A stretch of 64,000 nucleotides of DNA from positions 16,091,755-16,155,754 of the forward strand of contig CM043868.1 of the NCBI GenBank assembly GCA_023846275.1, read 5' to 3'. A model generated the notes under the pieces. That model saw only the letters and a program-made list of their open reading frames with translations. It was not told the origin of the DNA and did not search any database. Below, piece by piece: positions 23,624 to 33,029 of this stretch. The translations under genes were made by a program, and so were the position numbers. Positions within the stretch are counted from its first letter, which is position 1, and each line of letters begins with the position of its first letter. This stretch comes from Vanilla planifolia. Lineage: Eukaryota > Streptophyta > Magnoliopsida > Asparagales > Orchidaceae.

Positions 23624-24619
23624 CTTTTCTTCCACAAAACTAGCCTGCTCTTCATCACGTTGCTTCTTGTAACAATCGGCTTGTACATGCCCGTACTTGT
23701 GACAGTAGTGGCATTCAACATTTTTCTTTGATTCAGCTCTTTGCTTTTGATAACACTCGGTCTGCCTATGCCCAAATCTGTGACAGTAAAAACACCCAAT
23801 ATTTTTTCCTGATTGTCCGTCGAATTGCTTTTTATTTTCAGCAAAACCTGGTTTATTTCCGGCTAAACCAGATTTTTCGGTCGAACCGAAGTTTCTTTTA
23901 TTTTCGGTTGACCTTCCCCGTCCATTTTGACTTGAATTTCTGCCTCTTCCACGCGAGCTGCTGCTTGCACGGCTACCTGAGATCTCTCCTCTTGTATAGA
24001 AAGCTTTTGAATCATCCCTTTCTTCGGTTCTGTTGAGCCGAGACTCGTGCGTCTGCAACGAACCCATCAGTTCATCGAATGTATACGTCGCAAGGTCCTT
24101 TGACTCCTCAATTGCAGCCACCACATGATCAAATTTCGGTGTCAAGCTTCGCAGGATTTTCGCCACCACTGTTTCTTCTGTTAGCTTCTCTCCATACGCC
24201 CGAATCTGATTCACAATAGCTGTTGCTCGTGATAGAAAATCTTGAACTGTTTCTCCTTGTTTCATGAAGAGCATTTCGAAATCCCTTCGCAACCCTTGCA
24301 GCTTGATTGCAATCACCCGTGAGCTTCCTTGAAACGCCATTTTCAGTGTTGTCCAAGCTTCGTTCGCCGAATTCGCTGCTGCAATTTTTGAAAACGTGGT
24401 TTCATGCATTGCTTGATGTATGATGTACAGCGCCTTTGCATCCTTTTATTGTGTATCCTGCGGATTCGCGTCTACATCAGGGAGACCATTCTCCACCAGA
24501 TCCCACAAACCTTGTGATTTAAACAAGGTTTTCATTTTTAAGCTCCAGAATTCGTAATTTTCGCCCCTAAAAATTGGAATTCCCGGCAACGACATGCTAT
24601 TTGTCACTGTGTCTACCAT
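23623..24619 (-). pseudogene. Copia copy B: gag
   Basis: Same as copy A gag at +4,743 bp, including the UBN2-type domain and both CX2CX4HX4C knuckles (about 23,668-23,713 and 23,753-23,798). Sequence appears identical to copy A. Broken. Confidence 0.88.
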
Positions 24620-24958
24620 AGCTTCCTTGCTGTTCTCACTGTGTGCCTTCGAAAAAATACCTCGCTCGTTGTCGTCTGTTCACGATTTCTTTCTCGCCGG
24701 AGCTTCCTCTGCAGAATCGACGTCCTCTTGCTCTCGGACCTCGTCGTTCTCCTCAGAATTCACCTCACAGCCTGCTCGTACAGCGTCGTCTGATTGGTTT
24801 CACTGTCACGCTACTCTGCCGTGGCCGTCGTTGACACTACCGTAAATTATCTCTCTTCACACGAGAGACGTGGACAAAATAACTGCTTCGTTGCTCTGCT
24901 GCTTCCTTCGAGCGCAGTCGTCGAAACAGAAATAAAATCTTGCTGCTGTAAACCCGAA

Positions 24959-24970
24959 GCTCTGATACCA
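24959..24970 (-). other. Copia copy B primer-binding site (tRNA-iMet)
   Basis: TGGTATCAGAGC on the minus strand, three bases inside LTR3. Confidence 0.95.
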
Positions 24971-24973
24971 ATT

Positions 24974-25313
24974 TGTTAGGGTTTCGGTTTCGAAACCCTA
25001 AAGTTGAAGACAACAGAAAGCGGAACAGTGGAGAAAAAAATAAAATAAACTGCTGTATATATTCTTCTTATCAAATCGATAACAATTACATGCTTAAATA
25101 GGGAAAAAACTCAATTAACAGAACCCACTAAAAACGCCACTAAGATGCCAACGCGCTAACCACGAAACCCATTAACCCAGCTGAAATAGTGCAAAAACAG
25201 TTTGACCCGGTTGACTGACCCATTGACTCGTTTGACTCGTTGACTGACCTGTTTGACTCGTTGACCGTCAAGTTTGACTCGTTGACTATCAAGTTTGAAT
25301 CAGATTTCTAACA
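24974..25313 (-). repeat. Copia LTR3, shared by copies B and C
   Basis: 340 bp, exactly 4,743 bp after LTR2 and very similar to it. No target duplication at its edges. Confidence 0.97.
25202..25286 (-). promoter_or_regulatory. W-box cluster in U3 of LTR3
   Basis: Same nine TTGAC cores at identical spacing as in LTR1 and LTR2. Confidence 0.6.
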
Positions 25314-28300
25314 CTCCCCCTTGATTCAAACTTTACTACACCCAATTTATCTCGAAAATATTCAAATTTACTTCTTGGTAACGCTTTAGTCAACATGTCT
25401 GCAATCTGATCTTCAGTCCCAATGTATTGAAGTTTAATTTCTTCTTTCTCAATCAACTCCCTAATAAAATGCATTTGAATGTTGATATGCTTGGTTCTGT
25501 TGTGATGTACCGGATTTTTAGCAATTGCAATGGTTGATTGATTATCACAATAAATAGTAGTTGCTTGGTTCTGCTCTTGATTTATTTCGACTAGTAAACG
25601 CCTTAACCAGACTCCTTGACATGCTGCTGCGCATACTGCATTGTATTCTGCTTCTGATGTTGATAATGCAACAGTGGCCTGTTTCTTTGAACTCCAACTA
25701 ATTGCATTGTTACCAAAAATAAATGTATGCCCAGATGTGCTTCTACGATCTTCAACACACCCAACCCAATCACTGTCACTGTATCCTACCAAAGATTGTG
25801 AATCTGATGTTGTAAACAAAAGTCCATGAGTATAAGTACCTGCAATGTATCTAAGAATTCTCTTTGCTGCACCAAGGTGTTGTTTTGTTGGATTTTGCAT
25901 AAATCTTGAAATGACTCCAACTGAATATGAAATGTTAGGTCGAGTGTGAGTTAAATACATCAAACCTCCAACTATGCTTCTAAAAAGAGTAGGATCTGCT
26001 TCTTCAGTGCCATCATCTGTCATTAATTTTTCATTGGGATTCATTGGTGTTGGAACAGAAATGCAACCATCCAACCCAAATTTCTTCAAGAGATCACTCG
26101 CATACTTCCTTTGTGAAATGAATATGGTCCCTCTTTCTTGTTCTACTTCAAGCCCAAGAAAATAATGCATCTTGTCAAGATCAGTCATTTCAAACTGCTG
26201 TAGCATGCACTGTCTAAATTGTTGAATCATCTCCTGACTTGTCCCCATGTAGATCATGTCATCTACATATAAGCACACAATTAATAGACCTTCTAATCCC
26301 TTTCTTTTCACATACAAATTTGGCTCATTTTTGCTCTTTTCAAATCCAGATTTCAAAAAATGAGATTCAATTTTGCTGTACCAAGCTCTTGGTGCCTGTT
26401 TTAAGCCATAAAGGGCTTTATTCAATTTGTATACCCAATCTTCTTTTCCTTTGACCTTGAAGCCTTTAGGTTGTTCAACATATACTTCCTCCATCAAATC
26501 ACCATTAAGGAATGCTGATTTGACATCAAATTGATATACCTGTTGCTTTAATTGAGCTGCTAAAGCTAACAATAATCGAATGGTCTCAAACCTTGCAACA
26601 GGTGAGAATGTTTCTTCATAATCAATTCCATATTTTTGAGAGTAGCCCTTTGCAACTAATCTGGCTTTATGTTTTTGAATACTTCCATCAGCTCCAAACT
26701 TTGTTTTATATACCCATTTTACTCCAATTATGTTTTGCCCTTGACGAGGTTCAATTATCTGCCATGTGTTATTCTGCTCTATTGCCAATAGCTCATTCTT
26801 CATTACTTGCTGCCATTCTTTCTTCTCTACAGCTTCTTCAAATGTTGTTGGATCTGCAACATACAAGACTTGAGTTGTTTCATATAACTCTTGTATTGTT
26901 CTTACTTTCATTGTAGGATAGTCAGGAGATTGAATTATGGGTGTCGAATCTGGACTACTGCTGGAGCCTAAAGTTTGTTGTTCAGACTCATCCTGAATTG
27001 AGACTTCTATTGTGGCATCTTGTGTTTTCTCAGACCAATTCCAGCTTGCATTTTCATCAAACAACACATTTCTGCTTATCACAAACTTTTCATTTGTTGG
27101 GTTATACAACCTGTAGCCTTTGGATTGTATACAATACCCAATAAATATGCACTTTTCTGATTTTTGATCCAATTTACTTCTATTGTGTGAACTGAGCAAG
27201 CTATATGCAATGCAGCCAAAAACTTTAAGATGTCTCACACTTGGTCTCCTCTTAAACCATGCTTCAAAAGGAGTTTGATTTAACACTGCTTTGGTTGGTG
27301 ATATATTCAGAATGTATACCGCTGTTGCAACGGCTTCAGCCCAAAAATGATTTGGCAGCCCCTTCGATTTGAGCATGCTTCTAGCTAATTCCACAACTGT
27401 TCTATTCTTCCTTTCAGCAACACCATTATGTTCAGGAGTATATGGTGTAATCAACTGCTGTTGAATACCTTCTTGCTCACAATATTGCTTGAATTCTTTT
27501 GATTGGTACTCTCCCCCTCGATCTGATCTTAGCACCTTCAATTTCTTGCCAGTTTGCCTTTCAGTCATGTTTTTAAAATTTTTGAACCATTCAAAAGTCT
27601 CACTTTTGTTTTTCAAAAAAAACACCCATGACATTCTGCTAAAATCATCAATAAATAATAGAAAATATCTACTATTTCCAAGAGATGCAGTCTCCATTGG
27701 TCCACATAAATCTGTGTGAACTAATTCAAGCACTTGAGTTGCTCTAATTGCACGATGTTTAGGAAATGGTAGTTTGGTTTGTTTGCCATAAATACATCAT
27801 TCACACAGACCAATTTCATAGATGTTTGGTAAACCAAATACCATATACTTTTGATGAAGTAATTGAAGTCCTTTAATATTTAGATGCCCATACCTGAGAT
27901 GCCAAATCTCACTATGATTTGGTGATTTGACAGCCATCGCCTTCTCTTCTATGCTTGAAATCTCCAAAGGAAATAATTTGTTTGTTGCCATCTCTGACAC
28001 AGCCATGATTTGTTGAGTAGCCTTGTTAGTAATAGTGCACTTCTTCTCTTCAAATATGACAGAATAATCACTGCTAATCAACTGTCCAATACTCAATAAA
28101 TTCTGTGTTAGTTGGGGAACAAAATAAACATCATACAAGAACCTTGTATTGTGCTGACTGGTTTGAACTGCTATTATTCCTTTACCTTCAACTTGAATTA
28201 CTTTATCATCTCCCAACTTCACTTTTAATTTGTGTGTTTCATCTAATTGACTGAACAAGTGCTTGAAACCTGTCATATGATTAGAACAGCCGCTGTCCAA

Positions 28301-28315
28301 AAACCAAATTTTGCT
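25289..28315 (-). pseudogene. Copia copy C: pol, partial
   Basis: Retains part of the protease ('DSGCSNHMTG' near 28,290), GAG-pre-integrase, integrase with 'HTDLCGPM' and 'LRSDRGGEY', RT with 'YVDDMIYMG' near 26,260 and RNase H. It holds the longest uninterrupted pol stretch of the three copies. It lacks gag and its 5' LTR lies beyond a foreign junction. Confidence 0.92.
25314..25322 (-). other. Copia copy C polypurine tract
   Basis: AAGGGGGAG on the minus strand, abutting LTR3. Confidence 0.85.
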
Positions 28316-28440
28316 TAAATGTACCTGGTTTCCGTGCGCGCCATCTCATCCAGCATGTGAAGCCAAGTCCCAGGCGCGCCAATAAAGACCCCGCAGCAAG
28401 CGGGAAGATGGCAACGGCACCCGGTTATGATGGCGGGGAT
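28311..28440. repeat. 130-bp LINE flank, right copy, between copy C and LTR4
   Basis: Matches 15358-15487 with one difference and ends in GGGAT directly before LTR4. Its first five bases TTGCT fit both the copia internal sequence and the LINE flank, so the junction is a 5-bp microhomology. LINE sequence has no reason to sit inside a copia element unless two alleles or templates were joined. Confidence 0.95.
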
Positions 28441-28788
28441 TGTTAGGGTTTCGGTTTCGAAACCCTAAAGTTGAAGACAACAGAAAGCGGAACAGTGGAG
28501 AAAAAAATAAAATAAACTGCTGTATATATTCTTCTTATTAAATCGATAACAATTACATGCTTAAATAGGGAAAAAACTCAATTAACAGAACCCACTAAAA
28601 ACGCCACTAAGATGCCAACGCGCTAACCACTAAATCACGAAACCCATTAACCCAGCTGAAATAATGCAAAAACAGTTTGACCCGGTTGACTGACCCATTG
28701 ACTCGTTTGACTCATTGACTGACCTGTTTGACTCGTTGACCGTCAAGTTTGACTCGTTGACTATCAAGTTTGAATCAGATTTCTAACA
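28441..28788 (-). repeat. Copia LTR4 (solo-LTR configuration)
   Basis: 348 bp. It matches the other LTRs but carries an 8-bp insertion near 28,630 (CTAAATCA) and two or three further changes. At one site it agrees with LTR1 against LTR2/3, at another with LTR2/3 against LTR1. GGGAT occurs on both sides, and LINE-type flank lies on its left, so by itself this is the signature of a solo LTR. Confidence 0.93.
28677..28761 (-). promoter_or_regulatory. W-box cluster in U3 of LTR4
   Basis: Nine TTGAC cores kept despite other changes in this LTR. Confidence 0.55.
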
Positions 28789-28793
28789 GGGAT
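28789..28793. repeat. Copia target-site duplication GGGAT, right
   Basis: Directly follows LTR4 and matches the bases before LTR1 and LTR4. It proves that the outer edges of the array derive from one insertion. Confidence 0.9.
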
Positions 28794-28833
28794 ATGGTAG
28801 CAGGGAGATGGTAGCAAGGAGATGGTAGCGGGA
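28791..28833 (+). repeat. Short tandem repeat of GATGGTAGC-type units (x3)
   Basis: Three units of about 13-16 bp based on GAGATGGTAGCA, directly outside the copia insertion. On the minus strand they read TGCTACCATCTCC. Likely part of the LINE 5' untranslated region, continuing from 15487. Confidence 0.6.
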
Positions 28834-29130
28834 AGAGAGCTTCAACTTCCAACACCGGAACGCTGTACAATCCCGATCAGGTTTCGATGCCGCGTCCGCG
28901 TCCGCTTCCGTTCAGCGTTCCCTGCGGCCTTCTTCCTTCGCCTTCGGCCTTCTTTTGTTGGAAATGGAATGATCAAACGATTGGCAAAGCAAGATGCGTA
29001 ACGTTCAGCACGCGGATCTACAACGAGACGAACATCGATGCGTCGTACGCCGCCTCGTTGCTACGGACACCAGAGCTGTGAGGGCCTCCTGCAGATAACC
29101 GGAAGCTGCGGAAGCGGGAGAGTAAGACCA
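28834..29130. other. GC-rich segment beyond the copia array (LINE 5' end or captured host DNA)
   Basis: GC stays high to about 29,130 and then drops sharply. The first part probably belongs to the LINE 5' region, since it adjoins the target duplication. The second part holds a peroxidase-like fragment on the plus strand. I could not place the LINE 5' terminus or a target duplication, so the boundary between the two is unknown. Confidence 0.5.
28960..29081 (+). pseudogene. Class III peroxidase fragment
   Basis: About 40 residues at the end of a 65-residue frame: 'QTIGKARCVTF' and 'RIYNETNIDASYAASL' match the class III plant peroxidase region just after the proximal haem-binding histidine (family: aHTIGqArC..Fr.RIYNetnIDasfA.sl). 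These secreted enzymes oxidise phenolics with hydrogen peroxide in the cell wall. Here the haem-ligand His is Gln, no other peroxidase part is visible upstream, and the frame ends at 29081 before the usual 'NCP' block. This is therefore a decayed or captured fragment. The preceding residues (from 28887) do not look like peroxidase. Confidence 0.7.
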
Positions 29131-29888
29131 CCAGTGAAACAAATTAAATGCTGTTCAAAGCTTCGATTGTAAAATAAGTTTGGCACACGTTGAAGAACTC
29201 CTCTCAAAGCATGTCTTTTAACAGATTAAAGATATCTTAATGGAGAAGTTGTTCAGTGATAAAGAGAAAATAAAATTACCAGCTGTAGAAATCCTTTGTT
29301 AAGCCGATCCTGTAGTAGCAGATGATCCATAACACCAAAAGAGTAAAACAGTCTTCCTCAAGTTAAGGTTTTCCTTTAGATAATATACATCAAGTTGTTT
29401 TTAGCAAAAGTAAAAACAATAAAATTGATTGTTTATTACATTTTTTACTTTTTTTTAAATGGTTTTATGATGAATTGCTACCATTTTATTAGCTTATGAT
29501 GTTTTTCAATAATTCTGATGTTGTACTGTAGAAATTTTGAAAGAAGAAGCTTCTCTCCCTAAACATGAAGTTAGGCAGTTATATATAAAATTGAATAAGA
29601 TTTAATTTAGATTTTCTCGGGAAAATATGGGGAATAAAAAACAATAAGCAAACTTGGGATTTTTTTCCAACATTACATGGTGCTTGATCTTGTTCTCTAG
29701 TGAAGTCAAAATATATTTAGGTTTTTTATTTGATTTAACAGAGAAAATGATAACAAAATAAAGCAAAAACTAAATGCAGTTTAATTAAATTTATTTATTT
29801 TTTGTCATTTGCAAATAATTCAATATTATGTTTCACAAATAAATTTGATTTGACAATTTCATATTAATATTACAATGCTATTAGCCTT
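29131..29888. other. AT-rich DNA right of the LINE
   Basis: No domain recognised. 29,130-29,400 is less AT-biased than the rest and could be old transcribed sequence, but no frame is open. If the gypsy relic at 5.9-9.6 kb continued here, its gag or leader would be expected; I cannot see it. Confidence 0.4.
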
Positions 29889-29956
29889 GAGATAAAAACC
29901 TTTGTAGAGATTTTTTTAATAATAAATTATGAAATAGTTAATTTTTTTAATATTGT
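29889..29956 (+). repeat. Direct repeat R1 flanking the ~970-bp segment
   Basis: 'gagataaaaacctttg...tagagatttttttaataa...aatattgt' recurs imperfectly at 30923-31005. The two copies bracket the LTR-like segment exactly. Confidence 0.65.
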
Positions 29957-30923
29957 AATTTGCTAAATTCTCTCTTTCCCTGTCCCCTTTTCATGTGGAC
30001 ATTACACCCTTTTAATATTTTCAACGATTCACACATGGAGAGGATATTGAGATGTATATAGAGCGAGATGTGTGACAATTGTAATGGTCTGTGTCATGAT
30101 TTTTTTCTTTGCTTTTGTTATTTCTTTTTGTCTTTTTATTTGATCTTCTAATTCTTTATATTATTATTTATATTATAATAGTGAGTTACAAAATTTTATT
30201 AGGAATAGATAAGATTAAATTACAATTTTAAATTTTCAAAAAGGTTATTGACCAATCAAGTTATTAATTTAGCTACCTTCAAGATGTCTTATGTGCATAG
30301 AAAGTGACAAACTCTTAAATTGATGTGGGATGATATCATTAATGTTTCTTAAAAATACATATCATTGATAGCTATGTAAAACTATTTTCTATAGGGAAAC
30401 CTTGCAAGATTTATTGTTATGTCCTTGTAAATGCATTCCTTACCTCCAAGAACTATTACAAATAGATTATTTGAGAAACTCATTCTACCTTGAGGGAAAA
30501 TATCAAAATAAAACTTATTATTATCTAATCCTAAAGTGTAGGTAACATAGTCAATGGTGAAGGGGATGGGGTTAAACTTTATACTTCAAGGTCTTGAATT
30601 TATGTATTAGCATGAGAGAAAAATAAGGAATATTATTGAAGACCTTTTATTAGACAAGGGAAAGAGGGAAATGATTGAGCTTTTAGAGGCCTTTAATAAA
30701 AATGGTCTGGGGAAAGTATTTTTGAGACAATGATGAAGGGGAGAGTAATAATTAATACCAAATTTTCTCTAGATCTTTATGCAACCAAAAATCATAAAAA
30801 AGGGGAGAGAAGAAGGAAATATCATTCTTTTTGAGACCTTCATGTAATACAATAGTGACAAAAGGAAGAAGAGGAGAGAAAGAGCATGCTTTTTGGAGTC
30901 TACATGTAATAGAACAACGATGG
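29954..30923 (-). repeat. ~970-bp LTR-like repeat, right copy
   Basis: Homologous to 4657-5610, same orientation, with moderate divergence and small indels. No primer-binding site adjoins its inner (left) edge, so a simple 5' LTR reading is not supported. It is bracketed by direct repeats of about 70-80 bp. Confidence 0.7.
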
Positions 30924-31005
30924 AGATAAAAACCTTTTCAAATAGATAGAGATTTTTTTAATAACAAATTATAAAAAGTTAATTTTTTATATATTTAAAT
31001 ATTGT
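30923..31005 (+). repeat. Direct repeat R2 flanking the ~970-bp segment
   Basis: Partner of 29889-29956. It has about 10 extra bases ('caaatagata'-like) relative to R1. Confidence 0.65.
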
Positions 31006-31940
31006 GATGAATTCATTCGATCTAAATATGATGATTGAAATTTTGATATAAAATAAATTTATCTTTTAATTTTCACTCAAATCAAGTATGACATGATTCC
31101 TTGATTAAGTTTTTAATATAAATTATCTACACCTTATTTAATTTAAATTCAAAATAATTAAAAATATATTTTTAAATATTTTAGTGAAATGAATTCAAGA
31201 AGAACTTTGGTTATTTCAAAAATTTATTTACAAACAATGTTTTTTTTACAAATATCCGTATTATATATTTGAGAAAATTTGAATGTAAATCTTTTATTAA
31301 CAGATTACATATGAGGATAATATTGATAAAAATCTTTCAAATCTAATTAGTATTAAACATAAATCAAATTTCTTGCATTTTAAAGATAATCAAATTAGCT
31401 AAATAAATCAAATTTTATTTAATATTCATTTTTTCAATTTTATTTATCACACTAAAAGAACATATGTTGGGGACTATCTACAAAAGGAGATGAAAACCTA
31501 ATTAGGATTTCAATTTGCTTGAATTCAAATCATTCTTTTCATACATAAGCATAATTAACAACATGAATAAAAAATAAATAAGATTAAAATGATAAAAATA
31601 AAAAATTAAGTCAAAGTTGTGTTATCTTGTTTGTTTATTTGCAATGAAAATTACAACATATTTGATTTTTATTCTAATGTTAAAATTTAATTTGATAATT
31701 TCTTATTAATATTGTACCCTATGTTGAGAGAGAAAAAATTTTAAACTTATCCTAAAACATAATATGAGTTCTTGAATGAAAATGTATAAACACCAATTTT
31801 CATGAATAATTAATTTTTCTTGTAAAGTTATTTCTCAAAAATATCAAAATTAAAATTGTGGTAAAATTTAGTTTTAATTTTTTAAGTTTTGCTAAAATCA
31901 TAAAAACCTAAAAGATTTTATCATTCTTCAAAACAAAAAT
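31006..31940. other. AT-rich noncoding DNA
   Basis: Nothing recognisable in either strand. Confidence 0.5.
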
Positions 31941-32176
31941 TTCATTGAATTAAGGGATCCCAAAGCTTGTTCTTTCTTGTACTTCCTCATAAGAGTTGTT
32001 TCTTCAATTTCTTTTCTGATGACAATATTATAAATACAAATTGTCTTGATACTACTCTCATATGATTATTTTTATAAGAACAAGTATAAATGATAAAAAA
32101 ACATATAATTTAATTTTAGGATACTAAATAAATATCTTTCCCACCAATCCATATCGTAGAGCCCAATGGTTATATT
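31941..32176 (+). repeat. ~235-bp direct repeat, copy 1
   Basis: Matches 32798-33029 from 'ttcattgaattaag' to 'gcccaatggttatatt', same orientation, with substitutions and small indels throughout. Confidence 0.8.
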
Positions 32177-32778
32177 GTAGAGGTGTATATTTGTCTTCTA
32201 TCAAAATTATTAGAAGAGGCGAGGAAAAAGTTGTTATTGAAATGCCTTTAAATAGTTCTTGCATGCTAATATTCTTTTCTGTTGTCTCTCTTGAGAATAA
32301 ATGGGATAAGAAATTAATTATAAATGGGATCTTGTCTATTATTGAAATTGGTTTTAAAAATAAGAAAAATGATTTACATAAATTTTATTGTTGATTTAAT
32401 GCAAGTTGGCACAAGTCTAACGTACAAGTGACAAATGACATATAGTAAATTTAATTAAGAGTTAACACAAATTTTGAAGACATATCAAACTTAAAATGAG
32501 ATATTGAATTTATGATAAAAAAATATTTATTTCACTTTTAGGAAGAGACTATAAACAAATAGCAAACGAAATAAAAAAATTATGAAAATTAAAACTATTT
32601 GCATAAATAAACTTAAAAAAAAACACTATGCCTAAAGTTTATTAAACATCAACAAATTCTATTTATTTTCCAAAACCAACTAGGATGAATTGGCATAAGG
32701 CATAGGAAGGCATGCTATTTTTTTTTTATTTTTATTTTTTTAAAAACCTAAACTACAAAAAGTAAGGGTAAGTCATTC
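32177..32778. other. Spacer between the ~235-bp repeats
   Basis: AT-rich. A 67-residue plus-strand frame at 32191-32394 shows no family resemblance and is taken as chance. Confidence 0.5.
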
Positions 32779-32797
32779 AAAAAAAAAAAAAAAAAAA
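32779..32797 (+). repeat. Poly(A) tract of 19
   Basis: A19 directly before copy 2 of the ~235-bp repeat. It could be a microsatellite or the tail of a small retroposed sequence. Confidence 0.7.
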
Positions 32798-33029
32798 TTC
32801 ATTGAATTAAGAGATCCCAAAACTTCTTCTATCTTAAACCTCCTCTTATTAGTTGTTTCTTCCATTTCTTTTATAATAATTATATTATAAGAACAAATTA
32901 TCTTGATATCACTCTCATTTGATTATTTTTATAGAAATATAAATGACAAAAAAACTTATAATTTAATTTTACAATACTAAATAAATATCTTTCCCACCCA
33001 TCCATATCGTAAAGCCCAATGGTTATATT
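32798..33029 (+). repeat. ~235-bp direct repeat, copy 2
   Basis: Second copy, about 857 bp after the first. It begins immediately at the end of the poly(A) tract. Confidence 0.8.

Larger units (their letters stand above)
20231..25313 (-). mobile_element. Ty1/copia element, copy B
   Basis: Second unit of the array, with LTR3 (24974-25313) as 5' LTR and LTR2 (20231-20570) as 3' LTR. Unit length is 4,743 bp, identical to copy A, with no net indel. The gag-protease part looks identical to copy A. Broken, about four breaks, several of them common to copy A. Shared breaks mean the copies were duplicated after the parent had decayed, not by separate retrotransposition. Confidence 0.95.
24974..28315 (-). 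mobile_element. Ty1/copia element, copy C, 5'-truncated
   Basis: Third unit: LTR3 as 3' LTR plus about 3.0 kb of internal sequence colinear with copy A (offset exactly 9,486 bp). It then stops in the protease region at a junction to duplicated LINE flank. Gag, leader and PBS are missing. It differs from B at about ten positions in 3 kb, more than A differs from B, so it is the most distinct unit. Its pol has fewer breaks than A or B (about one or two besides the truncation). Confidence 0.93.

Noticed and set aside
28887-29081. Whole 65-residue frame as a functional small gene
   Set aside because: Only the last ~40 residues look like peroxidase, the haem ligand is changed, and the N-terminal half is Pro/Arg-rich sequence from a GC-rich repeat region.
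29954-30923. Right ~970-bp repeat as a clean 5' LTR of the gypsy relic
   Set aside because: No primer-binding site at its inner edge and it is bracketed by long direct repeats; kept only as LTR-like.
32191-32394. 67-residue plus-strand frame
   Set aside because: Matches no family and sits in AT-rich DNA where frames of this size arise by chance.
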